Origin: Wolfiporia cocos
Taxonomy: Eukaryota > Basidiomycota > Agaricomycetes > Polyporales > Phaeolaceae
Direction of reading: 5' to 3'
DNA: 64,000 nt
Assembly (NCBI GenBank): GCA_029448655.1
Contig: JACCLO010000056.1
Location: 1-64,000 of the forward strand
Notes under the pieces: model-generated
Database searches by the model: none
Told to the model about the DNA's origin: nothing
Seen by the model: only the letters and a program-made list of their open reading frames with translations
Position numbers and translations under genes: made by a program
Shown here: one piece after another, positions 8,220 to 21,100 of the stretch
Position numbering within the stretch: position 1 is the stretch's first letter
Layout of the letters: every line of letters starts with the position of its first letter

Positions 8220-11200
8220 ACCTACCCCCCTGCGCCTCCTTAACTGGTGGCGCCTGGGTTTTTCCTCCAACAGGTGTCTGAGATAGCGCAGGGGCCGCTA
8301 CTCTCCTGCAAAGGGGATGTATGCTCCGTGGTTGCGGATTGGGATACATCGGCGGCGGGCTTAGCGGCCTGCTGCCACCCAGTGGGGCGCTGCTTGCCTA
8401 ATCAGCAGCATGCGTCCTGCGAACCCGGACTCCAGGGTTAAGGAGAGGCGCCGGCTTCCTGACAAGGTTGCTGGTGCCAGCGGTTGAGACCCGCCTATTG
8501 GGAAAAGGGGACCGTCTGCCTGTGTGCGCGCAGCCCCCTGTCTTGGCAATCCCTGTTCAGGGACCCAACACTACCAGTAGGATCCCCATAGGGATATGCG
8601 CTTCGGCGTATTCCCTTAGTTGGGTGTGGGAATCTTCCAAAGCCGCCCCCCAGGCGTAAGGGGCCCGCTTGGGATCTCCTTCGGGGAATCCAAGTGGTGA
8701 GGTGGTGCGGCTCGCAAGGCCAAACCAGCCGAGGTCACTCGCGGTAGCCAATAGCGTAAGTCCTACGGGCAGCTCGGTGTGCGAGCCTGGGTTAAACCGA
8801 GTTGGGGCCCCACCGGAAGCATGCGGCGTTGCCCACCATCCTTGATGTGTGGAGCGCTCGTGAATGCGCGATCTTAGATCGACGGATGGTTTTTTAGCCC
8901 TGATGTGACACCCAGGTGGCTATAGATGGCAAGCCTTACCACTAAAGCGCGGACCGGTCGCGGTGTAATACTGCGACCACTTTCCAGCTCATCTCCACGA
9001 GGAAATGGGCTGTGTATCCTATTCCCAACCATGTGACCCAGCTTATCAAGCGCTGGCAGTCACCGACTCTCTTTCTAGAAGGAAGTCGCGCGCTTCGATG
9101 AAGACACCTGTCGGCTAAATTCCGCGCGGCGTCCTGACAAGGGCGCCCCTAACCATGCCCCCGTTCTTCTTGTGTTAGACATGACCACTCAGCGTTGATC
9201 GCTGATGATGAGCTCTCTTTCAGGTACCCTGGTATCCCAGTCAATAAGTAGATAAATATGTAGTTTTAGTGGCGGCTCCTAGTAGCTTACTTACTTTGTA
9301 AAGTAGCTTAGAAACCGTCCAATAGCATTTGTATTCGCCTCTGGAAATCCTGCGTCACCTGCTGGTTCCCAGGTTATCTAGCCTGGTTAAGGTCGCTTAT
9401 GTACATATAAAGCAACCTTTTACGTCTTAGGTACAATAAGTCAATCGAAAAACGATACTAGTACCTTACTCGACGTAGGATCGCGTACGCTTGGCAAACA
9501 TATGCTTATAACTATTATTACTATGGGAATGCCTAAGTACCAAGTCGATTAAGATTCTTAATCTATCGGCGCCCGTTTGACTTCGGTCTTCGCTCCTGAA
9601 AAGGGGATTCGGGTTATTGAGCATCTGTCATTTGGTCACATGTCACAAAGAACCTTAGAACGGGGGCACCCCTTTTGGTAATGGAATTCCTGACAAGGAA
9701 ATTACCATCCGATTGGGAAGAGACGTCTGACAAGCGTCTATAAATAATTGGGTACAGCGCTGTTTCCACCAGCCACCCATGTACAAACAGATCGCAACAA
9801 GATTACTTCATTGAATCTTGCAATCTGGGTTAGAGGAAAGGAAAACAAGGGACACACGCTATTAATACGCGTTCCCTTGAAGTGTAGCGGAGGCCGCAAG
9901 GCTTCTAGAATCACACTTCATTCGGCATTCTCGCACAATCGCCGAATCTACACCGGTTTCCAACCGGTCCCCCCCTGTATTGAAGTCGACAATTTCGCAC
10001 GCCAATCGCAAAATTCGTCACGAGGCTAGCTACCTCACTTTTGATTTCACTTCGATTCAACTTTTCTCTGTGGGGAGAATAACCGAATTCGAAAAATACA
10101 CCTTAGCAACTCAATGCGATCGTCCGCAAAAGGTCTCGAAGAAGCACTCGAAAACTTCCAGAGATAACAAGGGAGTCCCCCTTATTAATTCAATCAAGCC
10201 GATTTGGCAATCGGTTATCATTTAATTGCTTGGTTTACGGAAACCTACGCCGTCGAGACGCGTAATAAATAAATCCGGATCTGTATCCTTACGTCAAGAA
10301 AGGATTACATCTCGTCACTACATCGAATATGGGCCTGGAAAACCCTTCGATTCCGACAAACTAGGGCTTGGAAACCTTAGTATAAAAATCTGGTCGCATA
10401 TGCGAGCGACTACACTGGATACAGCCGTATATGGATATACGTCAAGAATACCTTCGGCCCACATCCACCCACCCTTATCTGGGTATAGAGGCGGTTTAAC
10501 CTCTTTAAAAACCAAAACCATCTGGATAGGTTTGATCGGGAGATCAAACGTGAAAGAGGGGGTGGAAACCCTAATTTCGCACCTAGGACCTTAACAAGTC
10601 CACTATCCCACGCTTACAAATGAACCTTACGGTCATTAAAGCAACAAACGACATGCACTAAGAGGCCCGATTACCCTCATTCATGCTCGTACTGTCCTAT
10701 TCGTATATGGACGACAACCCTGTAATAGGAATATAGTAGCTATCTATCCAATAGCGAAATATACCCTTCCCCAACGATCATCCCAGTTCCCACGCTTACA
10801 ATGTCATACTCAATCGAAGAACGACTTTAACGACATACAAGCACATTGGAAACTACCGTCATCGCCACCATGGGACTTCAGCCCTTACGGGATACACCTA
10901 TACGAGACAACTCCTGACAAGGATGTATGTTCTCACGGTTACCCAATAAGGCCTCACTACGGCAACGACACTACAGTATCAGGGAATACAATCATAAGCA
11001 TTGACCATAATGCACAATGATTAGTACTTATACTATGGGGTTTTACACGAGAAGCCTACTCGTTAATAAATAAGTGCATACAACAACGAAGGCACAGCTT
11101 CATTCCGGAACTTACGACTCCGAAGAGATCGCTACGTAGAAGCAATCTAACTAGGGGACACAACCCCTGTAACAAATGGGCATTGACAAATGTCACACGC

Positions 11201-11793
11201 TTAGTACTTGCGATACTAGGGAGGCGACGCCTCATAAACGTTCATAAGGCGACGCCCTTTAATAACCGTTCAAACCGCATAAGTCGTACAAAGTAGGATT
11301 ACCCCTGTACAAGCACAAAGCCTAAGACACCCGCCACGCGAACGAAGGAACTTGCAATCCCATTCACCGCTAGGCAATAGACGTCGAAAAAGCACCGCTA
11401 TGTCACACTCAATGGGTACTACGCATAAGCAACATATCCGCCCAAGGGCTCGAAGAGACACTAGAAAATCTCCAGAGCTAACAGTGAAGCCCTCACTCTA
11501 AGGATATCCGCACAATGCCTATCCGCAAACGACGTACAACGACACAATGCACCCTCTAATACGCTTGGCAAGCTATTGGAGTACAGATTACAAGTAGATT
11601 CACAAGGCACCTATATGATGACCATTTCCATATCGCCTTCTACTACGAGTAACGTCATAAGCAAAAGCAACATCCGACCAAGGTCGCGAAAAGGCACTTA
11701 GAAACACCTTCAGCGATAACAGGAGAGCCCTCCTCTTAGGATCGCATGCACAATGACAATACACCTAAGTAACAAGACGACATCCTCCCCAAC

Positions 11794-12019
11794 AACGGCA
11801 TTTGACCTTTCGGTCATCACGCGTTGATAATCGCTAGTAACGGCATTTAGCACTTCGCTATCACGCGTTACAAATCACTATAAGGAATAAATCGCTATCC
11901 CATCCACGCTCAGGCTCCACTACAAGTCCTGAAACCTCCATTATCCCTGTATCAACTTGACAAGTATAGCAGCACCATCATTACTGGCATTTTTGACACT
12001 TCGTCATCACGACATTATT
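11794..12019 (+). ncRNA. Triple AACG...CGTT hairpin cluster (unit 1)
   Basis: Three units share the frame AACGGCATTT ... ATCACGCGTT, whose outer AACG/CGTT can pair. The inner stems differ but still pair: TGACC-TTTC-GGTCA (about 11800-11814), TAGC-ACTTC-GCTA (about 11848-11860), and TGAC-ACTTC-GTCA (about 11994-12006). Units 2 and 3 of the array have the same trio at 16797-17015 and 21780-21991. Compensatory changes are evidence for selection on RNA (or ssDNA) structure. Confidence 0.65.
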
Positions 12020-12052
12020 ACCGCTCTTGGGACGTAACATAATGAATGAATA

Positions 12053-12089
12053 GTTTCATCAGGGACGGTGAAACCTAAAGCGGGGGTAA
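12053..12089 (+). promoter_or_regulatory. Pre-PPT hairpin and polypurine tract (array unit 1)
   Basis: GTTTCATC-AGGGAC-GGTGAAAC (12053-12074; one wobble pair) precedes AAAGCGGGGGTAA and the next LTR. In units 2 and 3 the stem is perfect (GTTTCATC/GATGAAAC at 17049-17070 and 22025-22046). Confidence 0.8.
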
Positions 12090-13186
12090 TGTCACAGATT
12101 TATCTGGGGCTTACAGCATTTTCCTACGATATAGCAATTGTACCTGGGATTTATACGGTCTACCTACAAGTTATCTACGGGTTAACTCCCATTGCCACCT
12201 ACGACAAGCTCTTAACTGGGCTTATCAACCACATGACCAGCATACATAACGCTACGGCACCTTCCGGTCCAATAGCATAGTTACAGCTACGTCATAAAGG
12301 TCTCGCCCGTCAGAGCAAGACCAGCCACGTCATAGATCGTAGATCATAATGATAGGCCGAGCGCGGCACGCTCGCATAATAATGTCCACATGTACAAACA
12401 GTGCCTCGCGGCCTTGTACTATTGGGTCGGCCTTCCCGGCTTCCCACCGCCATAAGATCCTTGATCACAATGGCACCTCAGGCGCGCCACGCCTTCGCAT
12501 AATAATGGCAACACGGCCAAATAGCACTATATTAGCATCAAGGCAATATCGCTATAGGCTCGGCCTTCTCGGCCATCTCACGGACTCGGCGTTCTCCAAG
12601 TCCCGGGCTTCTGCCATCACGGCGCTGCCCAAACACCGGTCCTCGCCTCACGGCTAAGACCAATACATGCCCCGGTAACCATCCGGACCGGGCTGTAACA
12701 CATGCCACGGTACTACCCGTCCAATGGCATAACGACCTCGGCGTCTCGCCTTGGTCAATCCAACGAAGCACGGCCAATCGCCATTATGCCGCAAGGTATC
12801 CGGCAACCGGCTTCACCGATACCCGGGCTGCGCCCGCGTTAGTATCACAGATAAGACATAATCCCTCTATTACGATTGGGTCGGCCATTAGGGCCTTCCA
12901 CGGCCATTCTAGATAGAGTAACTAAACATCAGATAAGATAAAGCTTCGCCACTTGGCAAAGCCACATAACCCGGTAAGGCAACCGCTAGCTAGTAGCACG
13001 TGCCCTCCCGACACAATGTATATAAGTAGGAGCCAAGCGCTCTTTAACTTCAGTTCTATTCTTCTCGGCGTACGCCGTAGAAGAACCTCCTACCTCCTAC
13101 TGCGTCTGATAACCTCTTCCTCACCTAAGTCGCCTAGTTCATCGCAGGATACTGGCTTGGTGAGTCCCACAGAGCCATCTGTGTCA
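12090..13186 (+). mobile_element. Array LTR 2
   Basis: The 1,097-bp LTR is nearly identical to LTR 1 except for scattered single-base indels in the first 130 nt. Its termini, TATA box, self-primer and GTGAGTCCCACAG block are conserved. Confidence 0.93.
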
Positions 13187-16100
13187 TAAGAATAGAACTA
13201 CCTACCCCCCTGCGCCTCCTTAACTGGTGGCGCCTGGGTTTTTCCTCCAACAGGTGTCTGAGATAGCGCAGGGGCCGCTACTCTCCTGCAAAGGGGATGT
13301 ATGCTCCGTGGTTGCGGATTGGGATACATCGGCGGCGGGCTTAGCGGCCTGCTGCCACCCAGTGGGGCGCTGCTTGCCTAATCAGCAGCATGCGTCCTGC
13401 GAACCCGGACTCCAGGGTTAAGGAGAGGCGCCGGCTTCCTGACAAGGTTGCTGGTGCCAGCGGTTGAGACCCGCCTATTGGGAAAAGGGGACCGTCTGCC
13501 TGTGTGCGCGCAGCCCCCTGTCTTGGCAATCCCTGTTCAGGGACCCAACACTACCAGTAGGATCCCCATAGGGATATGCGCTTCGGCGTATTCCCTTAGT
13601 TGGGTGTGGGAATCTTCCAAAGCCGCCCCCCAGGCGTAAGGGGCCCGCTTGGGATCTCCTTCGGGGAATCCAAGTGGTGAGGTGGTGCGGCTCGCAAGGC
13701 CAAACCAGCCGAGGTCACTCGCGGTAGCCAATAGCGTAAGTCCTACGGGCAGCTCGGTGTGCGAGCCTGGGTTAAACCGAGTTGGGGCCCCACCGGAAGC
13801 ATGCGGCGTTGCCCACCATCCTTGATGTGTGGAGCGCTCGTGAATGCGCGATCTTAGATCGACGGATGGTTTTTTAGCCCTGATGTGACACCCAGGTGGC
13901 TATAGATGGCAAGCCTTACCACTAAAGCGCGGACCGGTCGCGGTGTAATACTGCGACCACTTTCCAGCTCATCTCCACGAGGAAATGGGCTGTGTATCCT
14001 ATTCCCAACCATGTGACCCAGCTTATCAAGCGCTGGCAGTCACCGACTCTCTTTCTAGAAGGAAGTCGCGCGCTTCGATGAAGACACCTGTCGGCTAAAT
14101 TCCGCGCGGCGTCCTGACAAGGGCGCCCCTAACCATGCCCCCGTTCTTCTTGTGTTAGACATGACCACTCAGCGTTGATCGCTGATGATGAGCTCTCTTT
14201 CAGGTACCCTGGTATCCCAGTCAATAAGTAGATAAATATGTAGTTTTAGTGGCGGCTCCTAGTAGCTTACTTACTTTGTAAAGTAGCTTAGAAACCGTCC
14301 AATAGCATTTGTATTCGCCTCTGGAAATCCTGCGTCACCTGCTGGTTCCCAGGTTATCTAGCCTGGTTAAGGTCGCTTATGTACATATAAAGCAACCTTT
14401 TACGTCTTAGGTACAATAAGTCAATCGAAAAACGATACTAGTACCTTACTCGACGTAGGATCGCGTACGCTTGGCAAACATATGCTTATAACTATTATTA
14501 CTATGGGAATGCCTAAGTACCAAGTCGATTAGGATTCACATAATCCGTCGGCGCCCGTTTGACTTCGGTCTTCGCTCCTGAAAAGGGGATTCGGGTTATT
14601 TGAGCATCTGTCACTTATTGTCATATGTCATAAAGAACCTTTAAGAACGGGGGCACCCCTTTCGTAATGGAATTCCTGACAAGGAAAATTACCATCCGTT
14701 TGGGAAGAGACGTCTGACAAGCGTCTATAAATAATTGGATAAAGCGCTGTTTCCACCAGCCTCCAGACGTACAAACAGATCGCAACAAGATACTTCATTG
14801 GATCTTGCAATCTGGGTTAGAGAAAGGAAAACAAGGGACCACGCTATTATACGCGATTCCCTTGAAAGTGTAGCGGAGGCCGCACAGGTCTTCTAGAATC
14901 ACACTTCATTCGGCTTCTCGCACAATCGCCGAATCTACACCGGTTTCCAACCGGTACCCCCCGAATTGAAATCGCAACCTCGCACGCCAACCGCAAGAAT
15001 TGTCACGAGACTAGCTATCTCACTTACGATTTCACTCCAATACGACTCTTCTCTGTGGGGAGAAAAACTGTATTGAAATTACACTTAGCAATACAATGCG
15101 ATCGCCGCAAAAGGTCTCGAAGAAAGCACTCGAAAACTTCCAGAGATAACAGGAGCCCCCTTATTAGGACATCAAGCCGATTTGGCAATCGTTATCATTC
15201 TAATTGCTTGGTTTACGGAAACCTACGCCGTCGAGACGCGTAATAAATAAATCCGGATCTGTATCCTTACGACAAGAAAGGATTACATCTCGTCACTACA
15301 TCGAATATGGGCCTGGAAAACCCTTCGATTCCGACAAACTAGGGCTTGGAAACCTTAGTATAAAAAATCTGGTCGCATATGCGAGCGACTACACTGGATA
15401 CAGCCTTATATAGGATATACGATCAAGAATACCTTACGGCCCACATCCACCCACCCTTATCTGGGTAATAGAGGGCGGTTTAACCTCTTTAAAAAAAACC
15501 AAAACCATCTGGATAGGTTACATCGGGAGATCAAACGTGAAAGAGGGGGGTGGAAACCCTAATTTCGCACCTAGGACCTTAAAAACAGGGTCCCACTATC
15601 CCACGCTTACAACAGTACCTTACGGTCTTGAAGCACCAAACGACATGCACTAAGAGGCCTGATTACCCTCATTCATGCTCGTACTTCCTATTCGTATACG
15701 GACGACAACCTGTATAGGAATATATATAGCTATCTATCCAATAGCTGAAATATATCCTTCCCCCACGTATCATCCCAGTTCCCACGCTTACAATGTCATA
15801 CTACAATCGAAGGACAACGACTTTAAACGACATACAGCACATTGGAAACGACCAGTCATCGCCACCACAGTGACCTTCAGCCCTTACGGGATAGCACCTA
15901 TACGAGACAACTCCTGACAAGGATGTATGTTCTCACGGTTACCCAATAAGGCCTCACTACGGCAACGACACTACAGTACTAGGGAATACAATCATAAGCA
16001 GTGACCATAATGCACAATGATTAGTAACTATACACTGGGGTTTTACACGAGAAAGCCTACTCGTTATAAATAGTGCATACAACACGAAGGCACAGCTTCA

Positions 16101-17085
16101 TCCGGAACTTACGACTCCGAGAGATCGCTACTTAGAAGCAATCTAACTAGGGACACAACCCCTGTAACAATGGGCAGATTGACAAATGTCACACGCTTAG
16201 TACTTGCGATACTAGGGAGGCGACGCCTCATAAACGTTCATAAGGCGAACGTCCTTTAATAACCGTTCAAACCGCAATAAGTCGTACAAAGTAGGATTAA
16301 CCCTGTACAAGCACAAAAGCCTAAGACAACCCGCCACTCGAATGAAGAACTTGCAATCCAATTCACCGTCTAGGCAATAGACGTCGAAAAAGCACCGCTA
16401 TGCTACATTCAATGGGTACTACTACGCATAAGCAACATATACCGTCCCAAGGGCTCGAAGAGAAACTAGAAAATCTCCAGACTTAACGAGTGAAGCCCTC
16501 CGTCTAAGGAATATCGCACAATGCTATCCGAAATACGTAACATTGACGACAATGCACCCTCTAATACGCTTGGCAAGCTATTGGAGATACAGATTACAAG
16601 TAGACTCAAAGGCAACTATATGATGACCATTTCCATATCGCCTTCTACTACGAGTAACGTCATAAGCAAAAGCAACAATCCGACCAAGGTCGCGAAAAGG
16701 CACTTGAAACACCTTCAGCGATAACAGGAGAGCCCTCCTCTAGGATCCGCGTGCACAATGACAATACACTCTAGTAACACGACTACATCTCCCTAACAAC
16801 GGCATTTGACCTTTCGGTCATCACGCGTTGATAATCGCTAGTAACGGCATTTAGCAACTTCGCTATCACGCGTTACAAATCACTATAAGGAATAAAGAAT
16901 CGCCTTCCACGCTCAGGTTCCACCTACAAGTCCTGAAACTCCCATTTATCCCTGTTCAATTGAACAAATTGAAGCAGCACCATAACGGCATTTGACACTT
17001 CGTCATCACGCGTTATACCGCTCTTGGGACGTACACTAATGAGGAATAGTTTCATCAGGGACGATGAAACCTAAAGCGGGGGTAA
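13187..17085 (+). mobile_element. Array internal region 2, non-coding
   Basis: This is a 3,899-bp copy. Its first 1.3 kb is essentially identical to internal region 1. From about 14,530 it differs by many single-base indels and substitutions, while region 1 there matches region 3 instead. PBS, PPT (17073-17085) and the hairpin classes are retained. No coding sequence was found. Confidence 0.87.
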
Positions 17086-18192
17086 TGTCACAGATTTATC
17101 TGGGCTTACAGCATTTTCCTATCGATTATAGCAATTTACCTGGGATTTATACGTCTACCTACAAGTTATCTACGGGTTAACTCCCATTGCCACCACGACA
17201 AGCTCTTAACTGGGCTCGATCAACCACCATGACCAGCTTACATAACGCTACGGTACAACCATCCGTCCAATAGCATAGTACTAGCTACGTCATACAGGTC
17301 TCGCCCGACAGAGCAAGACCAGCCACGTCATAGATCCTAGATCATAATGATAGGCCGAGCGCGGCAACGCTCGCATAATAATGTCCACAATGTACAAACA
17401 GTGCCTCGCGGCCTTGTACTATTGGGTCGGCCTTCCCGGCTTCCCACCGCCATAAGATCCTTGATCACAATGGCACCTCAGGCGCGCCACGCCTTCGCAT
17501 AATAATGGCAACACGGACCAAATACAGCACTATATTAGCATCAAGGCTAATATCGCTATAGGTCACGGCCTTCTCGGCCTCCCACGGACTCGGCGTACTC
17601 CAAGTCCCGGGCTTCTGCCATCACGGCGTTGCCCAAACACCGGTCCTCGCCTCACGGCTAAGACCAACATATGTTCCGGTAACCTTCCGGTCCGGACATA
17701 TCACATGCTACGGTGCCTGCTGGCCCAATAGCATAACGACCTCGGCGCCTCGCCTTGGTCATCCAACGAAGCACGGCCAATCGCCATTATACCGCAAGGT
17801 ATCCGCAACCGGCTTCACCTATACCCGGGCTGCGCCCGCGTTAGCATCACAATAAAGACATAATCCCTCTATTACGATTGGGTCGGCCATTAGGGCCTTC
17901 CACGGCCATTCTAGATAGAGTAACTAAAAAACATCAGATAAGATAAGCTTCGCCACTTGGCAAAGCCACATAACCCGGTAAGGACATAGCTAGCTAGTAG
18001 CACGTGACCTTCCCGTACACATGTATATAAGTAGGAGCCAAGCGCTCTATAACTTCAGTTCTATTCTTCTCGGCGTACGCCGTAGAAGAACCTCCATACC
18101 TACTATTGCGTCTGATAACCTCTACCTCACCTAGTCGCCTTAGTTCATCGCAAGGATACTGGCTTGGTGAGTCCACAGAGCCATCTGTGTCA
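17086..18192 (+). mobile_element. Array LTR 3 (most divergent)
   Basis: The 1,107-bp LTR has the same termini, TATA and self-primer as the others. It carries the most substitutions and indels of the four, for example between 17,660 and 17,740, and it breaks the 102-codon ORF seen in the other LTRs. Confidence 0.92.
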
Positions 18193-21100
18193 TAAGAATA
18201 GAACTACCTACCCCCCTGCGCCTCCTTAACTGGTGGCGCCTGGGTTTTTCCTCCAACAGGTGTCTGAGATAGCGCAGGGGCCGCTACTCTCCTGCAAAGG
18301 GGATGTATGCTCCGTGGTTGTGGATATGGGATACATCGGTGGCGGGCTTAGCGGCCTGCTGCCACCCAGTGGGGCTCTGCTTGCCTAATCAGCGCAGGGT
18401 CCCTGCAAACCCGGACTCCAGGGTTAAGGAAGAGACGGCTGCTTCCTGGCAAGGTTGCGGCTGTCAGCGGTTTGAGACCCGCCTGTTGAGAAGAAGGGGA
18501 CGGTCTGCCTGTGCGCGCCCAACCCCCTGGCATGGCAAATCCCTGTTCAGGGACCCATCCATACCGCAGGATCCCCATAGGGATATGCGCTTCGGCGTAT
18601 TCCCTTAGTAGGGTGTGGGAATCTTCCAAAGCCGCCCCCCAGGCGTAAGGGGCCCGCTTGGGATCTCCTTCGGGGAATCCAAGTGGCGAGGTGGTGCGAC
18701 TCGCAAGGTCAAACCAGCCGAGGTCACTCGCGGTAACCAATAGCGTAAGTCCTACGGGCAGCTCGGTGTGCGAGGCCTGGGTTAAACGGATTTGGGGCCC
18801 CGTTGGAAGAGGATCGCGTAGCCCACCATCCTTTGATGTGTGGAGCGCTGATCTCTCGCGATCTTTGATCGACAATGGTTTTTTAGCCCTGATGTGACAC
18901 CCAGGTGGCTATAGATGGCAAGCCTTACCACTAAAGCGTGGACCGGTCGCGGTGTAAAACTGCGACCACTTTCCAGCTCACTCCGCGAGGAAATGGGCTG
19001 TGTATCCTATTCCCAACCATGTGACCCAGCCTGTCAAGCGCTGGCAGTCACCGACTCTCTTTCAACAAGGAAGTCGCGCGCTTCGATGAAGACACCTGTC
19101 GGCTAACTTCCGCGCGGCGTCCTGAAAAGGGCCCCTAACCATGCCCCCGTTCTTCTTGTGTTAGACAAGACCACTCAGCGTTGATCGCTGATGATGAGCT
19201 CTCTTTCAGGTACCCTGGTATCCCAGTCAATAAGTAGATAAATATGTAGTTTTAGTGGCGGCTCCTAGTAGCTTACTTACTTTGTAAAGTAGCTTAGAAA
19301 CCGTCCAATAGCATTTGTATTCGCCTCTGGAAATCCTGCGTCACCTGCTGGTTCCCAGGTTATCTAGCCTGGTTAAGGTCGCTTATGTACATATAAAGCA
19401 ACCTTTTACGTCTTAGGTACAATAAGTCAATCGAAAAACGATACTAGTACCTTACTCGACGTAGGATCGCGTACGCTTGGCAAACATATGCTTATAACTA
19501 TTATTACTATGGGAATGCCTAAGTACCAAGTCGATTAAGATTCTTAATCTATCGGCGCCCGTTTGACTTCGGTCTTCGCTCCTGAAAAGGGGATTCGGGT
19601 TATTGAGCATCTGTCATTCGGTCCACTGTCATAAGAACCTTTGAACGGGGGCACCCCTTTCGGTAATGGAACTCCTGAACAAGGAAATTACCATCCGATT
19701 GGGAAGAGACGTCTGACAAGCGTCTATAAATAATTGGGTACAGCGCTGTTTCCACCAGCCACCCATGTACAAACAGATCGCAACAAGATTACTTCATTGA
19801 ATCTTGCAATCTGGGTTAGAGGAAAGGAAAACAAGGGACACACGCTATTAATACGCGTTCCCTTGAAGTGTAGCGGAGGCCGCAAGGCTTCTAGAATCAC
19901 ACTTCATTCGGCATTCTCGCACAATCGCCGAATCTACACCGGTTTCCAACCGGTCCCCCCCCTGTATTGAAGTCGACAATTTCGCACGCCAATCGCAAAA
20001 TTCGTCACGAGGCTAGCTACCTCACTTTTGATTTCACTTCGATTCAACTTTTCTCTGTGGGGAGAATAACCGAATTCGAAAAATACACCTTAGCAACTCA
20101 ATGCGATCGTCCGCAAAAGGTCTCGAAGAAGCACTCGAAAACTTCCAGAGATAACAAGGGAGTCCCCCTTATTAATTCAATCAAGCCGATTTGGCAATCG
20201 GTTATCATTTAATTGCTTGGTTTACGGAAACCTACGCCGTCGAGACGCGTAATAAATAAATCCGGATCTGTATCCTTACGTCAAGAAAGGATTACATCTC
20301 GTCACTACATCGAATATGGGCCTGGAAAACCCTTCGATTCCGACAAACTAGGGCTTGGAAACCTTAGTATAAAAATCTGGTCGCATACTGCGAGCGACCT
20401 GGAACAGCCGATCATGGATATATGACAAATAATACCTTCGGCCCACATCCACCACCCTTATCTGGGTATAGAGGCGGTTTAACCTCTTTAAAAACCAAAA
20501 CCATCTGGATAGGTTTGATCGGGAGATCAAACGTGAAAGAGGGGGTGGAAACCCTAATTTCGCACCTAGGACCTTAACAAGTCCACTATCCCACGCTTAC
20601 AAATGAACCTTACGGTCATTAAAGCAACAAACGACATGCACTAAGAGGCCCGATTACCCTCATTCATGCTCGTACTGTCCTATCGTATATGGACGACACC
20701 CTGTAATAGGAATATAGTAGCTATCTATCCAATAGCGAAATAATAATCCTTCCCCCACGATCATCTCAGTTCCACGCTTACAATGGCCATACTCAAGTCG
20801 AAAACGACTTTAACGACATACAAGCACATTGGAAACTACCGGTCAATCGCCACCACATGCATTAAGCCCTTACGGGATATACCCTATACGAGACAACTCC
20901 TGAAAAGGATGTATGTTCTCACGGTTACCCAATAAGGCCTCACTACGGCAAACGACACTACAGTATCTAGGGAATACAATCATAAGCATATGAACATAAT
21001 GCACAAGATTTAGTACCTATTACTATGGGGTTTTTACACAGAGAGCCTACTCGTTAATAAATAGTGCATACAACCACGAAGGCACAGCTTCATTCCGGAA

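Larger units (their letters stand above)
8207..12089 (+). mobile_element. Array internal region 1, non-coding, structured
   Basis: These 3,883 bp lie between LTR 1 and LTR 2 and contain no protein with recognisable homology; the longest ORF is about 120 codons. The region begins with the self-priming PBS AAGAATAGAACT (8208-8219) and ends with the polypurine tract AAAGCGGGGGTAA (12077-12089). It is rich in hairpins: TGACAA-loop stems (9128-9147, about 9675-9706, 9721-9739), three copies of an 80-nt module each ending in a hairpin (10169-10183, 11483-11497, 11721-11734), three AACG...CGTT hairpins (11794-12010), and a pre-PPT hairpin (12053-12074). By size and lack of coding it fits the LARD type (large non-autonomous LTR element). 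Confidence 0.85.

Noticed and set aside
9170..9230. Hammerhead ribozyme in the array (CTGATGA present near 9200), as in retrozymes
   Set aside because: The CTGATGA box is not followed by a stem and GAAA at the right distance, and no matching cleavage-site helix was seen.
18348..18875. 175-codon minus ORF in array unit 3
   Set aside because: Corresponding stretches in units 1 and 2 are interrupted, and it overlaps the conserved non-coding internal RNA.
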